DNA of 64,000 nt from Consotaella salsifontis. Lineage in GTDB: Bacteria; Pseudomonadota; Alphaproteobacteria; Rhizobiales; Rhizobiaceae. Position numbers and translations under genes: made by a program. Shown here piece after piece: positions 40,101 through 47,591 of the stretch. A model generated the notes under the pieces. The model was not told where the DNA came from and did no database searches. It saw nothing but the letters and a program-made list of their open reading frames with translations. The stretch lies in contig NZ_FUXL01000015.1 in NCBI RefSeq assembly GCF_900167365.1, positions 40,786 through 104,785 of the forward strand, read 5' to 3'. Numbering within the stretch: position 1 is the first letter of the stretch; the number at the start of each line of letters is the position of its first letter.

Positions 40101-42270
40101 ACTGACGTCGATCCAGTTCAATCTTGAGCGTGTCGCGCCCGGCGCGGTGTTGCAGAACCTGAAGACGACCGTCGTTCCAAATCCCAAGGCGCGGGCGAAT
40201 TTCGATGCGTTCTTCAACGTCGTCGAAAGTGAGGACGGTCTTCGGATCGATGTCGACTTCAACACCGAGATCTTCGAGCGCGAGACGATAGAGCGCTGGC
40301 TGTCGCATTGGCGCACGCTGCTGGCGGCGATCGCCACCGACGCGGAGCAGCGCATCTGCGATTTGCCGCTGCTCTCGGCGGCCGAGCTCGAGCATCTCAT
40401 CAATGGCGTCAATGCGACGAAGGCCGACTATGATCGATCCGCCCGGGTCCACGATCTGATCGCGGCGCAAGCCGCTCACGCACCTGACGTGACCGCCTTC
40501 GTCCACCAAGACAGGACGATGACCTATCGCGAGCTTATGGAGCGCAGCGATCGACTGGCCGCCCATCTCTCTCGCCGGTTGCCGCCCCGGCCCGGCCGCG
40601 TCGCGGTGGCGGTTGAGCGTTCTCCCGATATGGTCGTGGCCCTGCTGGGGATTCTGAAATCCGGCCGCGCCTATGTGCCGCTCGACCCGCGACACCCGCA
40701 CCTGCGCTTGAGCGCCGTTCTGCAGCAGGCAACCCCCGACGCGCTGATCTGCCACGACGAAGCCATCGCCGCGCTCGGCCGGGACAGGGGCGCCGAAATC
40801 ATTCGGATCGACAAGCCGCTCATCGACGACAATGGCGAAGGCGAGGGCTTGCTGGTGCCGGTCGAGGCGGAGGACCCCGCCTATGTCATCTTCACGTCCG
40901 GCTCGACCGGAACGCCCAAGGGCGTCGAGATCCCGCACCGGGCGGTCGTCAATTTCCTCGCCTCGATGGCCGAGCGGCCGGGGCTCACAGCCGATGACAC
41001 GGTTTTGGCCGTAACCACCGTGTCCTTCGACATCGCGGTGCTCGAGCTGCTTCTGCCGCTCACGGTGGGCGCCAAGGTCGTCATTGCCGATCATGACGAG
41101 GTGCTGGACGGGTTCAAGCTGGTCGAGCGGATTGCAGCGGGCGGGATCACGCTCATGCAGGCGACGCCCACGCTGTGGAGCATGCTTTTGGAAGCCGGGC
41201 TCGAGCCCGATCCGAGCTTGCTCCTCCTGGCCGGAGGAGAGTCCCTGCCGCTGGATCTAGCCCATCGCCTCGCGCCGATCGGCCGCGAGCTGTGGAACAT
41301 GTACGGCCCGACGGAAACAACCATCTGGTCTTCCGTTGCCGAAATCCGCGAGCCGATCGATCGCATCACGATCGGCCGGCCCATCGACAACACCGAACTT
41401 CACCTTCTGGACGAGAACGGCAATGTCGCGCCGATCGGTGTCGTCGGGGAGCTTTGGATCGGCGGCGACGGCCTGGCGATCGGCTATCATGGGCAACCCG
41501 GTCTCACCGCAGCGGCCTTCCAGATGCGGTCCCTGGCCGGACGACCGCCACGTCGGCTCTATCGAACCGGCGATGTCGGACGCAGGCTTGCCGACGGAAC
41601 GATCCAGCTGTTCGGCCGCCGCGACGGACAGGTCAAGTTGCGTGGCTTTCGCATCGAACTCGGCGATGTCGAGGCCGCGATCCGCACGGCGAATGATGTG
41701 CTTGCTGCGGCGGCGGACGTGCGTGCGAACCCAAACGGTGACAGGCAGCTCATCGGATATTTCGTCACCCTGCCAGGGGCGGAACCCAGCGCGAGCACAC
41801 TCGCGGCTCATGTCGCGGCACAGGTGCCGAACTACATGGTGCCGTCGGTTTGGATGAAGCTCGATCGCCTGCCGCTCACCGGCAATGGCAAGCTCGACCG
41901 CAAGGCGCTCCCCTCCCCGGCCGAAGCATCCTCGGCCGGCAACTTGGCTGACCGCGTCGTGACGCCGCCGGCGGACGAGCTGGAGCAGACACTGGTCGAG
42001 ATCTGGAGCGACGTTCTCGGCATTACGCCGATCGGCACGACCGACAATCTTTTCGCGCTCGGTGCCGATTCCCTCAACATCTTCCGCATCGCCGCCCGCA
42101 TGATCGACCGCAATCTCGGCCTTGAGGCGCGTCACCTCATGCAGCACCCGACGATCGCAGAGCTCGCCGCATTCGCTCGCGCCGCTGGCCCGGCGTCGCA
42201 AAGGGTCGGCATTCCCTCCCTCAAGGCGTTCCGCCACGGCGCGCGCCGCAACGAAACGGTGGACGCATGA
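34180..42270 (+). CDS. Hybrid PKS-NRPS: KS-AT-ACP-aminotransferase-C-A-PCP
   Basis: A 2696-residue megasynthase. KS (20-450): Cys198 in TACSTS, His334 in HGTAT, His373 in NIGHLD. AT (548-830): Ser644 in GHSVGEF, and HAFH at 740-743, the malonyl-CoA type. ACP: Ser982 in GFDSL. An Ala/Pro-rich linker (about 1020-1145) leads to a class III PLP aminotransferase (about 1150-1615, Lys1444 in TYGKVVGGG, GSEA cofactor loop). C domain (1637-2085) with HHIICDG at 1766-1772. A domain (2090-2590) with pocket code read as DILQLGMIWK, near the glycine code DILQLGLIWK. PCP: Ser2631 in GADSL. No KR, DH or ER. The KS-AT-ACP-AMT-C-A order recalls iturin/mycosubtilin MycA, which makes a beta-amino acid. It would extend the starter by malonate, transaminate the beta-ketone and join glycine. 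ATGA overlaps at both ends. Confidence 0.93.
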   Translation: MNMLDNNEKTRPSKLSSRADEPIAIVGMAGRFPGAPDVETFWRKIKAGEDLVTRFRPEEIEDGFPPETRASPDYVPARPILDDVDLFDAHVFGMYPREAALTDPQARIFLEICWEALEDAGCDPSRYPGAIGVWAGCSMSTYFLHHVMQDRAAIEEFTSNYQVGCYPQLLCALTDTFATRVAYKLDLRGPAVTLHTACSTSLTAVAQACQSLALGHADMALAGGVSITFPQRRGYLYQDGGMASRDGRCRPFDADADGTVFGSGAGVVVLKRLADALADRDQVYAVIRGCGINNDGSDKIAFTAPSIAGQAEAIALAHAMADVDPADVGYVECHGTATPLGDPIEFQGLTEAFGPRLQAESCALGSAKANIGHLDAAAGITGLIKTALVLRDGVIPPMTHYRTPNPRIDIENSRFYVPTELKAWPSDGRPRLAGVSSFGVGGTNVHIVMQEPPAEVDRDTINDETAHILPLSAETPEQVATLATSLASRLTADENLSVRDVALTLQRGRRVFRNRLAIVCRDRRTAIDGLRERSNKARQAAEAAPSLIFLFPGQGAQYPGMGSGLYRSEPAFAEWIDRGAEILRPLIDCDISQLLCYGEPTDAEAARALSETRLTQPALFLTEFALAKLWMSWGLMPDAMVGHSVGEFTAAALSGVIGFDDAIRLIAARGRLMQAEPAGAMLSVRASVETLRDLLVDGIDIAARNAPQLSVLAGPFEAVQRMEEVLAGADIAAKRLHTSHAFHSAMMDPVVEAMRHQAGDITYRSPSIPFVSTATGQWVSPERPWSSDYVAHHCRATVVFQQALETACEGRTPALLEVGPGRTLLAFSGQTLGRDRQAVLVQSLPDHDRALDDETSVATAFGDLWCAGANVDFARLSDRGGRTVSLPTYPFQRKRHWIDPPRYATADAPLASAPADQPAITPDAAPSSQVTETTMTISIAPVAADNTELLKARLLEILADLSGDSFEAKHADCSFLELGFDSLFLGQFAQRIERDFKVAITFRQLLADIPSVRDLADHLKSRMPVEVAAPVAPMATNTAAPMAPEPPRSPAPNLLPTPTISVAAAAGRGSTDAETLMQAQVRAMQTLFTQQLQALGALASSPNVETATQSMPQVASAAAAAPSAQPAAPAPQAIAPTVEEPAEDANPRFALARIKSRIATERTPAQDSFIADLTARTCARNAKSKAYTATHRPALADPRAAAGFRAEWKEMAFPLVSGRSKGSRIWDIDGNEYIDLVNGYGQTAFGHAPDFVLEALSEQMAAGFAIGPQADLAGEVAELLAEMTGHQRITFCNTGSEAVMAAMRVARAVTGRERVVVFANDYHGQFDEVLVKGRAKGGAPAALPIAPGIPRASVGNMVVLPYGDPASLDWIRAQANDLAAVIIEPVQSRHPELRPLEFVRELRQVTQNAGIALVFDEVVTGFRVHPAGMQGLWGIKGDLATYGKVVGGGMPIGILAGRARFMDALDGGQWSYGDASVPEVAPTFFAGTFVRHPLVLAATRAVLRHLKDQGAALLERTAQRTGALVSEINGDLSARGVPVRAETFSSWFMVNFGAHDPLGSLVYPALRLSGIHIQEGYPCFLTTAHSEADFEQIAKAFRDAIDSVQAVGILAAAPVKSEAVQTPANGPEPDQAAPTEAPLTEPQTEIWLASQLGDEASCAFNESVSVHLEGRLDIAALEDALAELVRRHDALRARFSPSGDRFTVVAPFRLEPERIDLTSESDPDAALAIILHDDADTAFDLVAGPPVRALLVKMASDRFVLVLTAHHIICDGWSINALLKELSVLYSARLTGTTPDLPPVRGFAHYALDQAAARDTHGKEEAYWLAEFATIPEQPELPQDRPRPTMRTFGGATATGFVDADLRRALKAAGAKQGATLFTTLFSSLQVLIGRLSGASDIVLAVPTAGQILVDDPVLVGHCVNFLPIRSPFDASETMAEHLKKTQRRILRAFDHQDFTYGTLVRKLDLPRGVDRPPLTSIQFNLERVAPGAVLQNLKTTVVPNPKARANFDAFFNVVESEDGLRIDVDFNTEIFERETIERWLSHWRTLLAAIATDAEQRICDLPLLSAAELEHLINGVNATKADYDRSARVHDLIAAQAAHAPDVTAFVHQDRTMTYRELMERSDRLAAHLSRRLPPRPGRVAVAVERSPDMVVALLGILKSGRAYVPLDPRHPHLRLSAVLQQATPDALICHDEAIAALGRDRGAEIIRIDKPLIDDNGEGEGLLVPVEAEDPAYVIFTSGSTGTPKGVEIPHRAVVNFLASMAERPGLTADDTVLAVTTVSFDIAVLELLLPLTVGAKVVIADHDEVLDGFKLVERIAAGGITLMQATPTLWSMLLEAGLEPDPSLLLLAGGESLPLDLAHRLAPIGRELWNMYGPTETTIWSSVAEIREPIDRITIGRPIDNTELHLLDENGNVAPIGVVGELWIGGDGLAIGYHGQPGLTAAAFQMRSLAGRPPRRLYRTGDVGRRLADGTIQLFGRRDGQVKLRGFRIELGDVEAAIRTANDVLAAAADVRANPNGDRQLIGYFVTLPGAEPSASTLAAHVAAQVPNYMVPSVWMKLDRLPLTGNGKLDRKALPSPAEASSAGNLADRVVTPPADELEQTLVEIWSDVLGITPIGTTDNLFALGADSLNIFRIAARMIDRNLGLEARHLMQHPTIAELAAFARAAGPASQRVGIPSLKAFRHGARRNETVDA

Positions 42271-45080
42271 TCTCCCAGGCGCACATCGCCCTTGAAGAAG
42301 ACGTCGACGTCATCGGCACATTCCCCTGCTCTGCAAGTCAGGAGCGCTTCTGGTTCCTGGACCAGTTCAGTCCGGGAAACCCGGCTCTCAATGTTGCGGT
42401 TCGCTGGGAAATACGGGGTGCCATCAGCGCTGCCAATATCGAGGAGGCATTTCGTGGCGTGATCGCCCGGCACGAGATTCTCAGGACTCGCTTCTTGGTC
42501 GAGGGCGGGCGTCCGGTCCAGCAGGTGATGAGGAATGCCGAATTCCGGATCACCGAGGTCGATATCCGCGCCATCCCCGCTGCGGAGCGCGAGGCGAGGA
42601 TGCAGGCAATCGCGATGGAGGACGGCGCCAAGCCCTTCGACCTCGGTCGTCCAGGCCTCATCAGGGCCATTCTGATCCGGCTGAGCAACGACAGGGCCAT
42701 TCTCGCCATCACGGCTCACCATATCTGCTTTGATGGCTGGTCCATCGGCATTCTCGGCCGCGAGTTCGGAAGGATCGCTGCAGCGCTCGATTCCGGCCGC
42801 GATCCGGGGCTTCCGGAACTGCCGCTACAATACGCCGACTACGCGCTTTGGCAGCGCGCGTACTTCGCCAGCGACGCTTTCGCTGAAGAGGTTGAGGAAT
42901 GGCGCCGTCAGCTGGCGGATGCCCCCTATTTCGAGTTGGAGCCGGACCACCCGAGGACGGCGCAGCGCACATACCGGTGCGACAGCGCCACAGCTGATCT
43001 TCCACCCGCCTTCGGCGAACGGCTGGAGGCGGAGGCCCATCGCCGCGCGATGTCGCCGTTTGCCTTCGGATACGGCGTGCTCAGCGCGATGTTGTGCGCC
43101 GTGGCCGGTGGCTCACCTGAGGTCCTCCTCGGTACACAGCTTGCAGGACGCAGCGACGTGGATCTTGAAGGTCTCATCGGCGTGTTCATCAACAGCCTCG
43201 TCCTGCGGCTGGAGACCTCGCTCGACCGGTCGATCGACCAGCATTTGAAGAATGCGGACGCGGTCGTAAAGGCCGCGCTGGTCAGGCAGAACACGCCGTT
43301 CAACAAGCTCGTCGAAATCGTCAATCCGCCCCGCGACCCCTCGCGCACACCGCTCGTGTCGATCAACTTCCAGCTCCAGCACGCATTCATGGAGAATGCT
43401 CGCTACGGGAGGATGGAATTGCTGAGCGTCCCCTCCCACGCTCCCGGTGCGATCTACGACCTCAACTTCGTCATGGTCGGGCGGCCGAACGGCTGGCGCA
43501 TGGCGCTGGAATACAACGCTGATCTCTTTGACCGGGCAACGGCGGAGAACCTGCTCGAACACTGGCAAAGCGCATTCGCGATAGCCTTCGAGCATTCCGA
43601 GAAGACGATCGGGGAGATGGGCTTCCCGGTGATCGGAACCCGACCGCGTATCAGCGACGCGGAGCGACTGGCCCGCATCGAGCAGACCCTCCTTGCCCAC
43701 GATCTGGTGGACCACGCCGCAGCGATCTTCTACGTCGACAATGCCGGCCAGCGCCGCATTCAGGCCTTCGTCACGGCATCCCCCGACGCGGCCATTCCCG
43801 TAGAGGGTCTGCCGGCGCGACTGTTGGCCGATCTGTCAGCTGAAGACGGCATGGAGGTCCCTGACGGGATCAGCGTTCTGCACGACCTTCCGCGCAAGAC
43901 ACCGGTCGAACCGCAGCCTTCGTCCTCCGAACGCCCGATGACCTTGCCTGCGCACGGCGTGCCGGCAATGCCGGTTGACGCCACTCTGGAAGCAAAAGTG
44001 GCGCAGATATGGGAACAGGTGCTCGGCGTCAGCGGAGTTTCAGCGGCCTCGAATTTTTTCGATCTGGGCGGCCACTCGCTCCTAACAGTGAGGATGATAG
44101 CCCAGGTCCGGAAGGAGTTCGGCTGCTCACTGGACCTTCCCGCCGTCTACCGCAACCCGACGCTCCGCGCGATCACGACCCAGCTGGCCTCTGCCATGGC
44201 CGCAACGGCGCCGGCAGCCTCGACGGCGATCGCGGATGAGACGGCGGACTGGCGGATCGTCGAGATGCAGACGGCAGGCCCGGGCATTCCGGTCATCACC
44301 ATCAACAATGTCGGCATCATTCACGCCATCACGAAAACGACCGCCCGCAACCGCCGGATGGTCTGCGTCCGCCTGTTCGAACCGGGACGGGATCACGGGC
44401 TATCGGGTCTATCGCTCGAGCAGATCGCCAGCCGTTACCTGGAGGTCGTGCAGGCTATCCGCCCCAAAGGTCCCTATGTGCTGCTAGGCGAATGCGTGCA
44501 TGGTGTTCTCGCGTATGAGGTCGCACAACAGCTGTTGCGGCGCGGCGAGCACGTCGCCCTCCTCGTAACGCTCAACATGTGGCATCCGACCTATTCCCGG
44601 CGCTTGAGTTCAAAACAACGCTGGCAGATCCGGCTGAGCCAGGTCTCCCACAACTTCAAGCACGTCCGCGCCGGCAAGAAGACGTTCGTGCAGTTCCTCG
44701 GCAACTATTCCCTGCCACACCGTTTGGGCCTCTTCCGCGCGGCCCGGGCGCTTGGTCTTTTGAGGGCCATCCCGCCACGAACCGGTTCGGCCGAGCAGGA
44801 AGACTTCCTGATGACGCTGTTCCATGCGCGGGATCAGTATGTTCCGGCCCCCTACGAGGGCCCGATTTTGCAGATGCTGACGCCAGACTGCCCAACCGGG
44901 CGCGGGTTTGATCCGACACTCGGCTGGGACGGTGTTTTCACCGGGCCGGTGACGCTGTCCCCCGTCGAGCCCCTCGGAACCATCCCGACCGAAGGCAGCG
45001 GACGCCGCGCGATTGCGGAGGTGGTCGCAGATACCCTCGTCGACGTGGATGCGAGCCTGGGAGGGAGCCGGGCGAAATGA
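42267..45080 (+). CDS. Terminal NRPS protein: C-[adenylation remnant]-PCP-TE with Cys nucleophile
   Basis: A 937-residue protein. The condensation domain (about 15-455) is intact with HHICFDG (151-157). Where an A domain of some 500 residues would be expected there are only about 90 residues (464-551) that look like the C-terminal subdomain of an A domain (AERLARIEQTLLAHDLV, RRIQAFVTAS, ISVLHDLPRKTP). A carrier follows (Ser604 in LGGHSL). The last 240 residues are a thioesterase-like alpha/beta hydrolase in which the nucleophile elbow reads GECVHG (Cys743) instead of GxSxG, and no His is seen near the C-terminus where the triad His should be. The module could accept an unknown unit loaded in trans, or only pass the chain on. 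ATGA overlaps join it to both neighbours. Confidence 0.9.
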   Translation: MISQAHIALEEDVDVIGTFPCSASQERFWFLDQFSPGNPALNVAVRWEIRGAISAANIEEAFRGVIARHEILRTRFLVEGGRPVQQVMRNAEFRITEVDIRAIPAAEREARMQAIAMEDGAKPFDLGRPGLIRAILIRLSNDRAILAITAHHICFDGWSIGILGREFGRIAAALDSGRDPGLPELPLQYADYALWQRAYFASDAFAEEVEEWRRQLADAPYFELEPDHPRTAQRTYRCDSATADLPPAFGERLEAEAHRRAMSPFAFGYGVLSAMLCAVAGGSPEVLLGTQLAGRSDVDLEGLIGVFINSLVLRLETSLDRSIDQHLKNADAVVKAALVRQNTPFNKLVEIVNPPRDPSRTPLVSINFQLQHAFMENARYGRMELLSVPSHAPGAIYDLNFVMVGRPNGWRMALEYNADLFDRATAENLLEHWQSAFAIAFEHSEKTIGEMGFPVIGTRPRISDAERLARIEQTLLAHDLVDHAAAIFYVDNAGQRRIQAFVTASPDAAIPVEGLPARLLADLSAEDGMEVPDGISVLHDLPRKTPVEPQPSSSERPMTLPAHGVPAMPVDATLEAKVAQIWEQVLGVSGVSAASNFFDLGGHSLLTVRMIAQVRKEFGCSLDLPAVYRNPTLRAITTQLASAMAATAPAASTAIADETADWRIVEMQTAGPGIPVITINNVGIIHAITKTTARNRRMVCVRLFEPGRDHGLSGLSLEQIASRYLEVVQAIRPKGPYVLLGECVHGVLAYEVAQQLLRRGEHVALLVTLNMWHPTYSRRLSSKQRWQIRLSQVSHNFKHVRAGKKTFVQFLGNYSLPHRLGLFRAARALGLLRAIPPRTGSAEQEDFLMTLFHARDQYVPAPYEGPILQMLTPDCPTGRGFDPTLGWDGVFTGPVTLSPVEPLGTIPTEGSGRRAIAEVVADTLVDVDASLGGSRAK

Positions 45081-46255
45081 AGCCGAACCGCTCGCGTCTC
45101 GCGGTCCTGGCCATTCTATTCATGGCCGCGACTTCGATGGTCGCGGACACACCCTCAGTCTACCACGTCCTGAAAGAGCACATGAGACGGATTGCATTTC
45201 CGATGGCGATGGCTCCTGAGCCGACCGGGACCTATCCTGTCGGCCGCGAAACGCTGCAGTTGGCGATCGGCGGGCGGAGTACCACGATCGATCTTTGGTA
45301 CCCGGCCGCGTCGGGGCCAGACGCGGCAAGACGCCGCTGGAGAGCTCTCGCCGATTTCGTCTTGCGTCCCACTTCAGCGCGAGCTCCGGCGGTGGCACCC
45401 GCCAGGGAAGAGCACGGACATTGGCCCCTGCTCGTCTACAATCCGTCGTGGTTCTCAGAACGGAGCGACAACAGCTTCACGCTCGCCAATATCACCAGTC
45501 ATGGGTTCATGGTGGCGGCGCTCGACGACGTGGTTCACGACGCGCCCGCGAACGATCGGGAGGCGCAGACAGCCAGCCTGGATTTCAGCTCCGATGCGGC
45601 CTTCGAGCAGTCGCGCCTGGTGGCGGACCGCCGAGTGACCATGGCAGCGAAGCGCTCGTCTTCCGTGATCGATGCGCTCGCCGCGCTTCCTCCATGGAAC
45701 GAAATGATCGATTTCCGGCACATCGGCGCGATCGGCTTTTCTTTCGGTGGCGCGGTGGCGGCCGAGCTTGGCCGCAGCGACGCACGCATTCGCGCCGTCA
45801 TCAACATGGATGGCGCAACATTCGCGGAAGCCGCCCGATACGGCCTGAACGTTCCCTACCTTTTCCTGTCGAGCGGCGAGCTTTTCCCGTCCCGCAGCGC
45901 TCTTGACAGTGAAGATCCGGCGACCCGCTTCGCTGCTCGCGTCTCTTTGATCGAGGCGCGGCGGCAGGTCGAGCGCTCCAATCGGCCCGGCTATCTCAGC
46001 CTCGTCCTCCCGATAGCCACTCACCTCGACTTTTGCGACAGGCTCGTCATGCCGCCCTTCGAGGCTCTGCGGGAGGCACGGACGATCGATCGGATAAAGC
46101 TATGGCATGAGCTCAATTCGGTGCTGATCGACTTCCTCGATCGCTCTGTTCGCGACCGTGCCGATCCCTCGGCACCGATGCACTGGTCGCCGGACTTTCA
46201 GTCCATCAAGCAGGCTCGCCTCGCTTCGATTCCGACGGAGGCGACCACGCCATGA
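45077..46255 (+). CDS. Exported alpha/beta hydrolase (PAF-acetylhydrolase-like)
   Basis: A 392-residue serine hydrolase with a hydrophobic N-terminus (about 7-24, signal peptide or anchor). The nucleophile elbow GFSFGG has Ser222; Asp in VINMDGATF and His in IATHLDFCD complete a triad in the order Ser-Asp-His as in platelet-activating-factor acetylhydrolase isoform II and dienelactone-hydrolase relatives. Its ATG overlaps the stop of the terminal NRPS gene (ATGA), so it belongs to the assembly-line operon. It may cleave or transfer the product after export, or supply release activity that the odd terminal thioesterase lacks. Substrate unknown. It is the last plus-strand gene of the operon. 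Confidence 0.82.
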   Translation: MKPNRSRLAVLAILFMAATSMVADTPSVYHVLKEHMRRIAFPMAMAPEPTGTYPVGRETLQLAIGGRSTTIDLWYPAASGPDAARRRWRALADFVLRPTSARAPAVAPAREEHGHWPLLVYNPSWFSERSDNSFTLANITSHGFMVAALDDVVHDAPANDREAQTASLDFSSDAAFEQSRLVADRRVTMAAKRSSSVIDALAALPPWNEMIDFRHIGAIGFSFGGAVAAELGRSDARIRAVINMDGATFAEAARYGLNVPYLFLSSGELFPSRSALDSEDPATRFAARVSLIEARRQVERSNRPGYLSLVLPIATHLDFCDRLVMPPFEALREARTIDRIKLWHELNSVLIDFLDRSVRDRADPSAPMHWSPDFQSIKQARLASIPTEATTP

Positions 46256-46314
46256 TCATCATGAAGCCACCATCCCATATAGCGCCAATTACCGTCAGCG
46301 CCGATCATCCACGA

Positions 46315-47442
46315 TCAGACGACTGCGGCGACCGTGTCGATGATCTTCGTCAGGTCACGAGCCGCGACATCCCAGGTCAGGCGCGCCGCCAGTTCGCCTC
46401 CGCGTCGCCGCAGATCGTCCGCCAATCCGACCTCGTTGAGCAAACGTTCGAGCGTCGACTCCACCGCGCCGGGCACAGCGGGATCGTAAACGAGGGAGGC
46501 CGCGCCGCAGATTTCCTCCACCGCGCTGCCACCGGCCGCGATCACCGGGCAGCCGCAGGCGAGAGCTTCGACGGGCGGCAATCCGAACCCCTCGTAGCGG
46601 GATGGAAAGAGCAGACAGGCCGCGTTTTCCAGCAGCGCGCGAAGCTCGCCGTCGCTGACGCGACCGAGCCGCATGGCCGGAAACTCGACGCCGTCGACGC
46701 CGCTACGGAAAACGGCCGGATCGACGGTGCCGGCGATCGCCAGCGTCATGCCGCGTGCGTCGAGCATTCCGGCGATCCCGCGAAGGCTGCCAAGGCCTTT
46801 GTGCGCGACGCGGTTACCCACCACCAGGGCATATTGCCGTGGCCGCAGTTCGTTTCGGTTCAGCACCGAGTCATCGGCGAGAACGTTCAGGATGTGGTCG
46901 GCGCCCTCCCCCACGACGAGAATCCTGTCGCCCGGAATGCCCAGCCACTTCGACAGACGCTGGCGCGAGAACTGCGAAACCGTGACGATCCTCGCGCCGC
47001 TCCGGGTGATCAGCCAGTGGTGAGCGCGATACCACTGGCGGAAACGCCAGGAGTAGGATTCCGGCGTATCGAAGACGCCGGCGTCATGGACGACGACCAC
47101 CTGTCGGCGTCCGGCGGCGATCGGCCCGGTATTGCCGAGGTTGAGCAGAACGCGCCCGCGCGCCGCCCGCGGCAGTTCCACCTGCTCCCAGGCATGACCG
47201 CGCAGCCGGCCGACCTTGCGAAGGCGCAGCGCGTCCAGCGCCGGCATCTCGTCGGGCAGAGCGGGAACCAGGACTTCCGCCGCCGGCCACTCGCCGCGTG
47301 TGGCGAGCCGGTCGAGGCTTCGCAGGATTTCGCCGGCATAGCGCTGAACGCCGGTGACCGGCTGCACAAGGAAGCGCCCGTTGATCGCAACGGGAGCGAG
47401 GCCGGGTCGAGCGGTTCTGCCTGTCTCGTGCATGACATCCAT
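46315..47442 (-). CDS. Glycosyltransferase family 4 (EPS)
   Basis: A 375-residue GT-B retaining glycosyltransferase. The N-terminal half starts APVAINGRFLVQPVTGVQRYAGEILRSLD, the GVQRYA/GI-RY motif of mannosyltransferase-like GT4 enzymes; the C-terminal half has VVGNRVAHKGLGSL, LLFPSRYEGFGLPPVEALACGCPVIAAGGSAVEEI, the nucleotide-sugar-binding E-x7-E. It should add a sugar (GDP-mannose is a fair guess given manC) to the EPS repeat on the cytoplasmic face. The start at 47442 is chosen from family alignment; ATG 47433 is an alternative and no start has a strong ribosome site. Divergent from the next gene. Confidence 0.88.
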   Translation of the reverse strand: MDVMHETGRTARPGLAPVAINGRFLVQPVTGVQRYAGEILRSLDRLATRGEWPAAEVLVPALPDEMPALDALRLRKVGRLRGHAWEQVELPRAARGRVLLNLGNTGPIAAGRRQVVVVHDAGVFDTPESYSWRFRQWYRAHHWLITRSGARIVTVSQFSRQRLSKWLGIPGDRILVVGEGADHILNVLADDSVLNRNELRPRQYALVVGNRVAHKGLGSLRGIAGMLDARGMTLAIAGTVDPAVFRSGVDGVEFPAMRLGRVSDGELRALLENAACLLFPSRYEGFGLPPVEALACGCPVIAAGGSAVEEICGAASLVYDPAVPGAVESTLERLLNEVGLADDLRRRGGELAARLTWDVAARDLTKIIDTVAAVV

Positions 47443-47591
47443 GATCGCTGTTCCGCCGGTGCTCGTTGCGGGCTCCGAAGCGCGCCTGGCCGCCCGGCAG
47501 CCGCAAACGCTCGGTGGCAAGAATTCCAACGTCTCGTCAGCCGCGAAAGCAACCCCAACCAAAGAACTATACCCCCGAGGGAGGGACAGTG

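Noticed and set aside
40430..42270. Possibility that the second adenylation domain starts a separate protein
   Set aside because: The frame is continuous from 34180, with normal C-A linker length and no internal ribosome site.
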